Shown: positions 55,595 through 64,000 of the stretch, piece by piece
Layout: each line of letters opens with the position of its first letter
Position numbering within the stretch: the stretch's first letter is position 1
DNA from: JAEUPI01 sp046348365
GTDB lineage: Bacteria; Pseudomonadota; Gammaproteobacteria; Burkholderiales; Burkholderiaceae_C
Assembly: GCA_046348365.1 (NCBI GenBank)
Contig: JAXMEL010000002.1
Span: forward strand, 788,185-852,184
DNA length: 64,000 bases
Direction: 5' to 3'
Notes under the pieces: generated by a model
What the model was told of the DNA's origin: nothing
What the model saw: the letters and a program-made list of their open reading frames with translations, nothing else
Databases searched by the model: none
Made by a program: the position numbers and the translations under genes

Positions 55595-56128
55595 ATGGCC
55601 GAGCTCGCCACCATCGCGCGGCCCTATGCCGAGGCCTTGTTCAAGGCCGTCGGCTCCGGTGATGCCTCCGGCGCATTGGGCCAGATGCAGGCGCTGGCTG
55701 CCGTGGCCGGCAACGCCGACATGCTGCGCTTCGCCGACAACCCGAAGGTCTCGGCCGAGCAGATCGTCAGCGTGATCACCGGCGTGGCCAAGACCTCGCT
55801 CGACGCCAAGGTCGGCAACCTGCTGCGCACCGTGGTCGACAACGGCCGCCTGCCGGCGCTGCCCGAGATCGCGGCGCAGTTCAACGCGCTGGTCAAGGCG
55901 CGTTCGGGCACCAGCGACGCAGTGATCGAGAGCGCCTACCCGATCGAAGGCCCGCAGCTCGCCGAGCTGGTGGCCACACTGGAGAAGCGCTTCGGCCGCA
56001 AGCTCGCCGCTCGCGTGAGCGTGGAGCCGTCGCTGATCGGCGGCGTGCGCGTGGTGGTCGGCGATGAAGTGCTCGACACCTCGGTCAAGGCGCGGCTCGA
56101 GAAGATGAAGCTGGCACTGACGGCCTGA
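55595..56128 (+). CDS. atpH: ATP synthase F1 subunit delta
   Basis: A 177-residue subunit of normal size that links the F1 head to the b-subunit stalk. It starts AELATIARPYAEALFKA as in the family, and its C-terminal part has the GGVRVVVGDEVLDTSVKARL signature near residues 148-167. It is encoded two bases after atpF and 66 bases before atpA. Confidence 0.97.
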   Translation: MAELATIARPYAEALFKAVGSGDASGALGQMQALAAVAGNADMLRFADNPKVSAEQIVSVITGVAKTSLDAKVGNLLRTVVDNGRLPALPEIAAQFNALVKARSGTSDAVIESAYPIEGPQLAELVATLEKRFGRKLAARVSVEPSLIGGVRVVVGDEVLDTSVKARLEKMKLALTA

Positions 56129-56194
56129 ACTGAAGCGATTACCCCATCCTCCGGTGGTCCGGCTTGTGAAGCGCCATCGGTCCTGGAGCGAACG

Positions 56195-57748
56195 ATGCAA
56201 CTGAATCCCGCAGAAATCTCCGAACTGATCAAGAGCCGGATCGAGGGCCTTGGCGTCTCGGCCGACATCAAGAACCAAGGCACGGTGGTGACCGTGACCG
56301 ACGGCATCTGCCGCATCCACGGCCTGTCCGACGCGATGCAGGGCGAGATGCTGGAATTCCCGCCCACGCCGGGCGGCCAGCCGACCTTCGGCCTGGCGCT
56401 GAACCTCGAGCGCGACTCGGTGGGCTCGGTGATCCTGGGCGAGTACGAGCACATCTCCGAGGGCGACACCGTCAAGTGCACGGGCCGCATTCTCGAAGTG
56501 CCGGTCGGCCCCGAGCTGATCGGCCGCGTGGTCAACGCGCTGGGCCAGCCCATCGACGGCAAGGGCCCGATCAACGCCAAGATGACCGACGTGATCGAGA
56601 AGGTCGCGCCGGGCGTGATCGCGCGCCAGAGCGTGGGCCAGCCGGTGCAGACGGGCCTCAAGTGCATCGACACCATGGTGCCCATCGGCCGCGGCCAGCG
56701 CGAACTGATCATCGGCGACCGCCAGACCGGCAAGACCGCGGTGGCGGTCGACACGATCATCAACCAGAAGGGCCAGGACATGATCTGCGTGTACGTCGCG
56801 ATCGGTCAGAAGGCCAGCTCGATCAAGAACGTCGTGCGCGCGCTGGAGCAAGCCGGCGCGATGGACTACACCATCGTCGTCGCCGCGTCGGCCTCCGAAT
56901 CCGCGGCGATGCAGTACGTGTCGGCCTACTCGGGCTGCACGATGGGCGAATACTTCCGCGACCGCGGCCAGGACGCGCTGATCATCTACGACGACCTGTC
57001 GAAGCAGGCCGTCGCCTATCGCCAGGTGTCGCTGCTGCTGCGCCGCCCGCCGGGCCGCGAAGCCTTCCCCGGCGACGTGTTCTATCTCCACAGCCGCCTG
57101 CTCGAGCGCGCCGCGCGCGTGAACGCCGACTATGTCGAGAAGTTCACCAAGGGCGCGGTGAAGGGCAAGACCGGCTCGCTCACCGCGCTGCCGGTCATCG
57201 AGACGCAGGCCGGCGACGTGTCGGCCTTCGTGCCGACCAACGTGATCTCGATCACCGACGGCCAGATCTTCCTCGAGACCAACCTCTTCAACGCGGGCAT
57301 CCGGCCCGCCATCAACGCCGGCATCTCGGTGTCGCGCGTGGGCTCGGCCGCGCAGACCAAGCTGATCAAGGGCCTGTCGGGTGGCATCCGGACCGACCTG
57401 GCGCAGTACCGCGAGCTGGCCGCCTTCGCGCAGTTCGCCTCCGACCTCGACGCCGCCACCAAGAAGCAGCTCGACCGCGGCGCGCGCGTGACCGAGATGC
57501 TCAAGCAGGCCCAGTACGCGCCGCTGCCGATCAGCCTGATGGCCGCCTCGGTGTACGCGGTGAACAAGGGCTACCTCGACGCCATCGACACCAAGAAGGC
57601 GCTCGCCTTCGAGCACGGGTTGCACCAGCACCTCAAGAGCAGCCACGCCGCGCTGCTGGCCAAGCTCGAGAAGGACAAGGCCATCGACAAGCCTGCCGAG
57701 GAAGAACTCGACAAGGCGATCGCCGCCTTTGCCAAGAGCTTCTCCTGA
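56195..57748 (+). CDS. atpA: ATP synthase F1 subunit alpha
   Basis: A 517-residue subunit (E. coli 513). The P-loop GDRQTGKT is near residues 170-177, with the catalytic-site arginine-containing segment GISVSRVGSAAQ near 368-379. It starts MQLNPAEISELIKSRIE as usual. Three copies alternate with beta in the F1 head, and their nucleotide sites are non-catalytic. It lies between atpH and atpG in the normal order, 66 bases after atpH and 40 before atpG. Confidence 0.99.
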   Translation: MQLNPAEISELIKSRIEGLGVSADIKNQGTVVTVTDGICRIHGLSDAMQGEMLEFPPTPGGQPTFGLALNLERDSVGSVILGEYEHISEGDTVKCTGRILEVPVGPELIGRVVNALGQPIDGKGPINAKMTDVIEKVAPGVIARQSVGQPVQTGLKCIDTMVPIGRGQRELIIGDRQTGKTAVAVDTIINQKGQDMICVYVAIGQKASSIKNVVRALEQAGAMDYTIVVAASASESAAMQYVSAYSGCTMGEYFRDRGQDALIIYDDLSKQAVAYRQVSLLLRRPPGREAFPGDVFYLHSRLLERAARVNADYVEKFTKGAVKGKTGSLTALPVIETQAGDVSAFVPTNVISITDGQIFLETNLFNAGIRPAINAGISVSRVGSAAQTKLIKGLSGGIRTDLAQYRELAAFAQFASDLDAATKKQLDRGARVTEMLKQAQYAPLPISLMAASVYAVNKGYLDAIDTKKALAFEHGLHQHLKSSHAALLAKLEKDKAIDKPAEEELDKAIAAFAKSFS

Positions 57749-57788
57749 TTCCAGCGCACTGACGACACCCCACTGAAGGACGCCCGTC

Positions 57789-58676
57789 ATGGCAGTCGGC
57801 AAGGAAATTCGCGGCAAGATCAAGTCGGTGGAGAACACCAAGAAGATCACCAAGGCCATGGAGATGGTCGCCGCCTCGAAGATGCGCAAGGCGCAGGAGC
57901 GCATGCGTGCGGCGCGGCCCTATGCGGAGAAGATTCGCAACATCACCGCCAACCTGGCGCAGGCGAACCCCGAATACCGCTCGCCCTACATGCGCAAGGT
58001 CGACGGCAGCGCCAAGGCCGTGGGCTTCATCGTCGTCACCACCGACAAGGGCCTGTGCGGCGGCCTCAACACCAACGTGCTGCGCGCGGTGACGACCAAG
58101 ATGCGCGAGGCGCAGGCCGCGGGCCAGCAGATCTCGGCGGTGGCGATCGGCAACAAGGGCCTGGGCTTCCTCAACCGCATCGGCGCCAATGTGGTCAGCC
58201 AGGTCACGCAGCTCGGCGACGCGCCGCAGATCGACAAGCTGATCGGGCCGGTCAAGGCGATGCTCGACCTCTTCGTCGCCGGCAAGCTCGATGCGGTGTA
58301 CCTGTGTTTCACCGACTTCATCAACACGATGAAGCAGGAGCCCAAGGTCGAGCAGCTGCTGCCGCTGGCCGCCGAGCGCCTGGCGGTGAGCGAAGAAGCG
58401 AAGAAGCAATACGGCTGGGACTACATCTACGAGCCCGATGCGCCGGCGGTGATCGACGAGCTGATGACGCGCTACGTCGAAGGGCTCGTGTACCAGGCGG
58501 TGGCCGAGAACATGGCCTCGGAGCAGTCGGCGCGCATGGTGGCGATGAAGGCCGCCACCGACAACGCCGGCACGCTGATCAACGAGCTCAAGCTCATCTA
58601 CAACAAGACGCGGCAGGCGGCGATCACGAAGGAACTGAGTGAAATCGTCGGTGGCGCCGCCGCCATCAGCGGCTGA
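57789..58676 (+). CDS. atpG: ATP synthase F1 subunit gamma
   Basis: A 295-residue central stalk subunit (E. coli 287). N- and C-terminal helices form the coiled coil that turns in the F1 head. It begins MAVGKEIRGKIKSVENTKK, and TDKGLCGGLN (about residue 80) and the C-terminal segment SELRLIYN-like NELKLIYNKTRQA are family hallmarks. The gene lies 40 bases after atpA, with an AAGGAC ribosome site. Confidence 0.98.
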   Translation: MAVGKEIRGKIKSVENTKKITKAMEMVAASKMRKAQERMRAARPYAEKIRNITANLAQANPEYRSPYMRKVDGSAKAVGFIVVTTDKGLCGGLNTNVLRAVTTKMREAQAAGQQISAVAIGNKGLGFLNRIGANVVSQVTQLGDAPQIDKLIGPVKAMLDLFVAGKLDAVYLCFTDFINTMKQEPKVEQLLPLAAERLAVSEEAKKQYGWDYIYEPDAPAVIDELMTRYVEGLVYQAVAENMASEQSARMVAMKAATDNAGTLINELKLIYNKTRQAAITKELSEIVGGAAAISG

Positions 58677-58718
58677 AGCGCCGCGCAGCAACGTTATCCC
58701 GATTGAAGGACTGACAAC

Positions 58719-60119
<1,401 letters not shown>

Positions 60120-60162
60120 CCCTCTCCCTCTCCCGCTGCGCGGGAGAGGGCCGGGGTGAGGG
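60120..60162. repeat. REP-like palindrome between atpD and atpC
   Basis: An imperfect inverted repeat: CCCTCTCCC (60120-60134 region) and CTCTCCCGC face GCGGGAGAG and GGGTGAGGG. It has the CCCTCTCCC...GGGAGAGGG form of REP-type elements widespread in Proteobacteria. It fills most of the 67-base gap between atpD and atpC. No other copy was seen in the window. It may affect mRNA stability. Confidence 0.75.
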
Positions 60163-60186
60163 TTCGGCAAGAACAGCGAGCACCAC

Positions 60187-60606
60187 ATGGCAACCACCAT
60201 CCACGTCGACGTCGTCTCCGCCGAAGAGCAGATCTTCTCCGGCGAGGCCAAGTTCGTCGCGCTGCCCGGCGAGATGGGCGAGCTCGGCATCTACCCGCGC
60301 CACACGCCGCTGATCACGCGCATCAAGCCGGGCGCGGTGCGCATCGCGCGCGCCGACAACGGCGAGGAGGAGTTCGTCTTCGTCGCCGGCGGCATCCTCG
60401 AGGTGCAGCCCAACTGCGTGACGGTGCTCGCCGACACCGCGATCCGCGGCCACGACCTCGACGAAGCCAAGGCCAACGAGGCCAAGAAGCGCGCCGAAGA
60501 GGCGATGCGCAACGCCAAGAGCGACATCGACCTCGCCGCTGCGCAAAGCGAGTTCGCGGCCATGGCCGCGCAGCTCGCGGCGATCCAGAAGCTGCGCAAG
60601 AAGTGA
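60187..60606 (+). CDS. atpC: ATP synthase F1 subunit epsilon
   Basis: A 139-residue subunit of normal size. The N-terminal beta-sandwich (about 1-85) begins TIHVDVVSAEEQIFSG, and the C-terminal helical hairpin (about 90-139) is the part that inhibits ATP hydrolysis. It ends the atp operon. A REP-like palindrome separates it from atpD, so its expression may differ from that of upstream genes. Confidence 0.98.
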   Translation: MATTIHVDVVSAEEQIFSGEAKFVALPGEMGELGIYPRHTPLITRIKPGAVRIARADNGEEEFVFVAGGILEVQPNCVTVLADTAIRGHDLDEAKANEAKKRAEEAMRNAKSDIDLAAAQSEFAAMAAQLAAIQKLRKK

Positions 60607-60657
60607 TGCGCACGCGCCGCACCGCGGCGCTTGCCAGACCCCGCTGAGCGAAGGCAT

Positions 60658-60676
60658 GCTGCACGCATCGTGCAGC
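60658..60676 (+). other. Hairpin in the ppk2 leader
   Basis: A perfect eight-base stem (GCTGCACG / CGTGCAGC) with a three-base CAT loop ends 15 bases before the ppk2 ATG. There is no T-run, so it may be a leader structure near the ribosome site or a weak terminator of the atp operon. Confidence 0.45.
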
Positions 60677-60690
60677 AGCCGGGGTCGGTC

Positions 60691-61497
60691 ATGGGCGGCA
60701 AGAAGGCAGACAAGCGCAAGACATCGAAGCAGGCCAAGCCCGGCAAGCTCGGTTATCGCGAACAGCTCGAGACGCTGCAGCTCCAGCTCAACGCGATGGC
60801 GCGCTGGCTGCAGCACACCGGCCAGCGCCTGGCCGTGGTGGTGGAAGGCCGCGACACCGCCGGCAAGGGCGGCGTGATCGCCGCCATCGCCGAGACGCTG
60901 AATCCGCGCCAGTGCCGCGTGGTGGCGCTGCCCAGGCCGAGCGAGCGCGAGGCCACGCAGTGGTACTTCCAGCGCTACGTGGCGCATCTGCCGGCCGCCG
61001 GCGAGATCGTGCTGTTCGACCGCAGCTGGTACAACCGCGCCGGCGTCGAGCCGGTGATGGGCTTTTGCAAGCCGGCGCAGACCGCGGCCTTCCTGAAGCA
61101 GGCGCCGCTGTTCGAGCGCCTGCTCGTCGACGACGGCCTGCTGCTGCTGAAGTACTGGCTCACGGTCGACCAGGCGCAGCAGGAGCAGCGTTTCGCCGAG
61201 CGCGCGGCCGACCCGCTCAAGCGCTGGAAGCTCTCGCCGATCGACCTGAAGGCGCGCGAGAAGTACGCCGACTACGGCCGCGCGCGCGACGCGATGCTCG
61301 AGGCCACGCACACGCGGCACGCACCGTGGACGCTGGTGGACTTCAACGACCAGAAGCGCGGGCGCCTGGCGCTGATCCGCCATCTGCTCGACCGGCTGCC
61401 CGACGTGACGGTGCCCGAGGAGCCCGTGGCGTTTCCGCCGTTGCCGCGTTCGCCCTTGAAGGAGCGGTTCACGGCCGGGCTGAAGCCGATCAACTGA
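60691..61497 (+). CDS. ppk2: Polyphosphate kinase 2 family protein
   Basis: A 268-residue PPK2 protein. Walker A-like VVEGRDTAGKGG lies at residues 50-61, Walker B and lid signature FDRSWYNRAGVE at 109-120, and the KRWKLSPIDLKAREK segment near 185. One-domain enzymes of this kind phosphorylate NDPs or NMPs with polyphosphate, or make polyphosphate. The class is not determined here. The N-terminus is Lys-rich. The start at 60691 follows GGTC and lacks a strong ribosome site; an earlier in-frame ATG at 60631 would add 20 residues with no family match. It is 84 bases after atpC. Confidence 0.92.
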   Translation: MGGKKADKRKTSKQAKPGKLGYREQLETLQLQLNAMARWLQHTGQRLAVVVEGRDTAGKGGVIAAIAETLNPRQCRVVALPRPSEREATQWYFQRYVAHLPAAGEIVLFDRSWYNRAGVEPVMGFCKPAQTAAFLKQAPLFERLLVDDGLLLLKYWLTVDQAQQEQRFAERAADPLKRWKLSPIDLKAREKYADYGRARDAMLEATHTRHAPWTLVDFNDQKRGRLALIRHLLDRLPDVTVPEEPVAFPPLPRSPLKERFTAGLKPIN

Positions 61498-61498
61498 G

Positions 61499-62005
61499 TC
61501 AGCGCAGCAGCGGCCGGTCCGGCAGCTCGTTGGGATTGGCCGCCGCGTTGCCCAGCGGGAAGTGCCGGCGCAGCAGTTCGTCGACCGCATTCACCGCCGC
61601 CTGCAGGCCCTGCTCGTAGCGGCGCGCGCGAAAGTCCTCGCGCATGCCGGCTGCGATCTGGCGCCACTGCTCGTCGCTCACGTGGCGCTTCAGCCCGCGG
61701 TCGGCCACGATCTCGATCGCGTGCTCGGCCAGCAGCAGGTAGATCAGCACGCCGTTGTTGGCCTCGGTGTCCCACACGCGCAGCTTGCCGAACATGGCGA
61801 TCGCGCGGTCGCGCGCGCCGAGGCGGCGCCACAGGTACGACAGCGGCAGCCCGGCCTCGACGCAGATGCGGATCTCGCCGCTGTGCCGCCGCTCGCTGCT
61901 GACCACCGCTTCGCGCAGCCGCTCCACGGCCTCGGGCCGCAACGCGCGGCGCGTGTCGGTCTCGTCGAGCCAGCGGTGCTTGAGGATGCGCGCGATGCGG
62001 TTCAT
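61499..62005 (-). CDS. TPM domain protein (membrane-associated or cytoplasmic)
   Basis: A 168-residue protein with a TPM (Thylakoid/phosphatase) domain over most of its length. Seen are SGEIRICVEAGLPL near residue 42, NNGVLIYLLLAEHAIEIVADRGL near 82-104 (in two parts), and a C-terminal helical segment. It has no clear signal peptide. Similar proteins occur together with LemA and a larger TPM protein, as here. The likely role is in membrane or envelope maintenance, which is inference from the family. It lies 12 bases after the neighbouring TPM gene. Confidence 0.88.
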   Translation of the reverse strand: MNRIARILKHRWLDETDTRRALRPEAVERLREAVVSSERRHSGEIRICVEAGLPLSYLWRRLGARDRAIAMFGKLRVWDTEANNGVLIYLLLAEHAIEIVADRGLKRHVSDEQWRQIAAGMREDFRARRYEQGLQAAVNAVDELLRRHFPLGNAAANPNELPDRPLLR

Positions 62006-62017
62006 GCCGAGCCTCGC

Positions 62018-62959
62018 CTACCAGCTGCCCGAGGCGCCGCCGCCACCGAAGTCGCCGCCGCCGCCCGACGAGAAACCGCCGCCGCCGCCACCGCCGCCCC
62101 AGCCGCTGCCGCCGCCGCCCCAGATGATCGGCGGCCCGCCACCGAAACCACCGCGGCCGCGGCCGGCAGCGCCGAAGCCCATCACGCCGACGAGAAACAG
62201 CGCCACCACACCCGCTGCGCCGGCGACGAGCAGGCTGGTCGTGATCAGCCAGGCCACGCCGCCGGCCGCGCCGCCGGTGATCAGCGCGCCGAGTTTGCGG
62301 CCGAAGATGCCGGTGAGCACCGCGCCGATGATCGGCACCGCGACGAAGAAGAACATCGCCAGCTCCTGCCAGCCGACGTCGATGCCGAGCGCAGAGTCGC
62401 CGCGGCCGTCGCCGGGCGCGGGCAGGCCCTCGGGCTTGATGCGCGCGCCGATGCGATCGATCGCCGCGTTGAGGCCGCCGGCGTAGTCGTTGCGCTTGAA
62501 CGCCGGGGTGATGGTCTCGGTGATGATCTGCCGCGCCGCGAGATCGGGGATCGCACCTTCGAGCGCCTTGGCCACCTCGATGCGGATGCGGCGGTCGTTC
62601 TTGGCCACCACGATCAGCACGCCGTCGCCCACGGCGCGGCGGCCGATCTTCCACTGGTCGGCCACGCGCTGCGCGTAGGCGGCGATGTCCTCGGGCTGCG
62701 TGGTGGCAACGACCAGCACCACGATCTGCGAGCCCAGCTCGCGCTCCATGGTGGCCAGGTGCTGCTCCATCGCCTGGCGCTGCGCGGCATCGAGCGTCGC
62801 GGTCTGGTCGATCACGCGGCCGCTGAGCGCGGGCACGGGCAGCACGTCCTGCGCGCGCGCGGGCGCGAGGCCGAGCGCGAGCCAGCACGCGAACCACATC
62901 GCGAGCCACATCGGCACGTGGCGCAGGGGCTTCATGGCCGGCACACCGATGGCCCGCAT
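62018..62959 (-). CDS. TPM domain membrane protein (YgcG-like), Gly-rich tail
   Basis: A 313-residue protein with a Sec signal (about residues 9-36), a TPM domain (about 45-175, VIDQTATLDAAQRQAMEQHL and GDGVLIVVAKNDRRIRIEVA as markers), two membrane helices (about 190-265) and a long Gly-rich tail with repeated GGGG and GGGGFSSGGG patterns. This is the YgcG/YdjH layout. An AGAGG ribosome site precedes the ATG at 62959. A second in-frame ATG at 62935 starts the signal peptide and is the alternative. It is 17 bases after the LemA stop, so the two are one operon. Confidence 0.88.
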   Translation of the reverse strand: MRAIGVPAMKPLRHVPMWLAMWFACWLALGLAPARAQDVLPVPALSGRVIDQTATLDAAQRQAMEQHLATMERELGSQIVVLVVATTQPEDIAAYAQRVADQWKIGRRAVGDGVLIVVAKNDRRIRIEVAKALEGAIPDLAARQIITETITPAFKRNDYAGGLNAAIDRIGARIKPEGLPAPGDGRGDSALGIDVGWQELAMFFFVAVPIIGAVLTGIFGRKLGALITGGAAGGVAWLITTSLLVAGAAGVVALFLVGVMGFGAAGRGRGGFGGGPPIIWGGGGSGWGGGGGGGGFSSGGGGDFGGGGASGSW

Positions 62960-62976
62960 GGTGCGGGCCTCTCAGC

Positions 62977-63609
62977 TCACTTCGACGCGGCAGCCGCCGG
63001 CGCGGCGGGCTTGTCGAAGCTCACCGTCGGCGGCGTGCTGATCTGCGCTTCGTTGGCCACCGTGAAGCTGGGCTTGACCGCATAGCCGAACAGCATCGCC
63101 GTCAGGTTGGTCGGGAACTGCCGCGCCAGCACGTTGTAGTCGGCCACCGCCTTGATGTAGCGGTTGCGCGCCACGGTGATGCGGTTCTCGGTGCCCTCGA
63201 GCTGCACGCGCAGGTCCTGGAAGCCCTGGTTGGCCTTCAGGCTCGGGTAGTTCTCGCTCACCGCGATCAGCCGCGACAGCGCCGACGACAGCTCGCCCTG
63301 CGCCTGCTGGAACTTGTTGAACGCCTCGGGGTTGTTGAGCGTTTCGGGGCTCACCTGGATGCTGGTGGCCTTGGCGCGCGCCTCGATCACCTTGGTCAGC
63401 GTCTCCTGCTCGAAGTTCGCCTCGCCCTTGACGGTGTTGACGATGTTGGGGATCAGGTCGGCCCGGCGCTGGTACTGGTTGAGCACCTCCGACCAGCTGG
63501 CCTTGACCTGTTCGTCGAGGCGCTGGAAGTCGTTGTAGCCGCAGCCGCTCAGGCCGAGCGCCGCGCTCACCGCCAGCAGCCAGCCCATCCACCGCGCACG
63601 CAATGTCAT
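62977..63609 (-). CDS. LemA family lipoprotein
   Basis: A 210-residue LemA protein. Start chosen at 63609, where the ribosome site GGAGGAACGG precedes the ATG; an upstream in-frame ATG at 63669 would add 20 residues. Residues 1-22 form a lipoprotein-type signal with lipobox LSGC (Cys22), followed by the LemA core (about 25-195, with NQYQRRADLIPNIVNTVKGEA-like helices seen as ADLIPNIVNTV and SENYPSLKANQGF). LemA proteins are linked to TPM-domain proteins in many bacteria; their role is envelope-related but not defined. It leads the LemA-TPM-TPM operon. Confidence 0.92.
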   Translation of the reverse strand: MTLRARWMGWLLAVSAALGLSGCGYNDFQRLDEQVKASWSEVLNQYQRRADLIPNIVNTVKGEANFEQETLTKVIEARAKATSIQVSPETLNNPEAFNKFQQAQGELSSALSRLIAVSENYPSLKANQGFQDLRVQLEGTENRITVARNRYIKAVADYNVLARQFPTNLTAMLFGYAVKPSFTVANEAQISTPPTVSFDKPAAPAAAASK

Positions 63610-63688
63610 GACCGTTCCTCCGAAGTTGTCGTCGCGAGGCGCGCATGCTACCCGCGACGGCGGCCACATGGGGATGGCCGCGTCAACT

Positions 63689-64000
63689 TCAAGGCAGCGC
63701 GGCTCCTAGGGGCAGCCAGGTGTCGAGCTGGCTCAGGGCCAGCTCGCGCTGCGACGCGCTCATCGGCCGCATGCCCAGCACGATCTGCCGCAGGCGATCG
63801 CGGTCGATGCGATGCTCGTCTTCGAGCGCGCCCAGCTGCGCATCGGGGTTGCGCAGCAGCGACACCAGCCATGCCGACGCCACCGGCCCGAGCCGCGCCG
63901 CCGGCTTGCCGAGGTAGACCTGCGCCGCGCGCGCGGCGCCGCACACGCCGTCGCCCCACGGCGCCAGCGCCAGGTACAGCTGCAAGATGCGCGCCTTGCC
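63689..64000 (-). CDS. GT51 peptidoglycan glycosyltransferase (5' part cut by window edge)
   Basis: The last 104 codons of a biosynthetic transglycosylase. The segment KARILQLYLALAPWGDG near the window edge is the conserved GT51 region after the catalytic glutamates, as in MtgA and class A PBPs. About 84 residues follow the GDG segment with no transpeptidase domain, so the protein is either monofunctional (MtgA-like) or the GT51 domain lies at the C-terminus. Upstream sequence is outside the window. It ends 79 bases before lemA starts on the same strand. Confidence 0.75.
   Translation of the reverse strand, partial: GKARILQLYLALAPWGDGVCGAARAAQVYLGKPAARLGPVASAWLVSLLRNPDAQLGALEDEHRIDRDRLRQIVLGMRPMSASQRELALSQLDTWLPLGAALP

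Noticed and set aside
55148..57904. Open frame of about 900 codons opposite atpF, atpH and atpA.
   Set aside because: Shadow of highly conserved ATP synthase genes with no recognisable protein features.

Overview
The window is a gene-dense stretch of about 70 % GC chromosomal DNA from a betaproteobacterium, most likely a Burkholderiales member of the Rubrivivax/Methylibium/Leptothrix type. Pointers to this are the PhaM granule protein, the DUF3567 protein, the methionine synthase split into two polypeptides with an SAH riboswitch, the Bug-type solute-binding protein, the proteobacterial GshA/GshB pair and the atpIBEFHAGDC order. This assignment is inference from gene content and was not tested by phylogeny. 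No rRNA, tRNA, CRISPR array, insertion sequence or prophage was found, and no stretch above 300 bases lacks a gene.

Layout. (1) 1-8045, minus strand: one run of eight genes, from a FAH-family hydrolase and a TraB/GumN protein through phaM and a FIST sensor protein to the glycolate oxidase genes glcD, glcE and glcF (cut by the window edge), with a SAM methyltransferase between glcE and glcF. (2) 8081-14311, plus strand: a DUF3108 protein, a DUF3567 protein, a tandem AAA+ ATPase and a membrane GGDEF-EAL protein. (3) 14356-19020: methionine synthase in two genes (homocysteine domain; folate/cobalamin/activation domains) around an opposing lipoprotein gene. A clear SAH riboswitch precedes the second gene. 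(4) 19036-25152, minus strand: a defence locus, mod - AlbA_2/GHKL ATPase gene - res, with a striking duplicated repeat block before res. Intact comM lies upstream of it. (5) 26799-29720: a nitrogen-scavenging operon (porin, glnK, amtB) with a textbook sigma-54 promoter, an NtrC-like site and a strong terminator. (6) 29780-37910: gshA, kup, a Bug protein, gshB, uup and an EamA exporter. (7) 38701-45719: a MocR regulator divergent from a tightly overlapping six-gene amino-acid cluster (EamA exporter, aminotransferase, threonine dehydratase-like enzyme, PhzF, VOC protein, AlaX editing protein). (8) 45738-53155: YceI, a membrane protein, cytochrome c', cytochrome b, a GNAT enzyme, a sugar-acid trio (HpcH aldolase, aldose epimerase, SMP-30 lactonase) and an MBL lipoprotein. 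(9) 53244-60606: the complete ATP synthase operon, with a REP-like palindrome between atpD and atpC. (10) 60691-64000: PPK2, two TPM proteins, LemA and the end of a GT51 peptidoglycan glycosyltransferase.

How it fits together. Most of the window is housekeeping: energy (ATP synthase, glycolate oxidation), nitrogen uptake under NtrC/sigma-54, the methyl cycle (split MetH with SAH sensing) and glutathione synthesis. The accessory elements deserving attention are the mod/AlbA_2/res locus with its repeat array, the MocR-controlled amino-acid cluster, the methyltransferase inside the glc operon and the degenerate MHYT sensor of the c-di-GMP enzyme.
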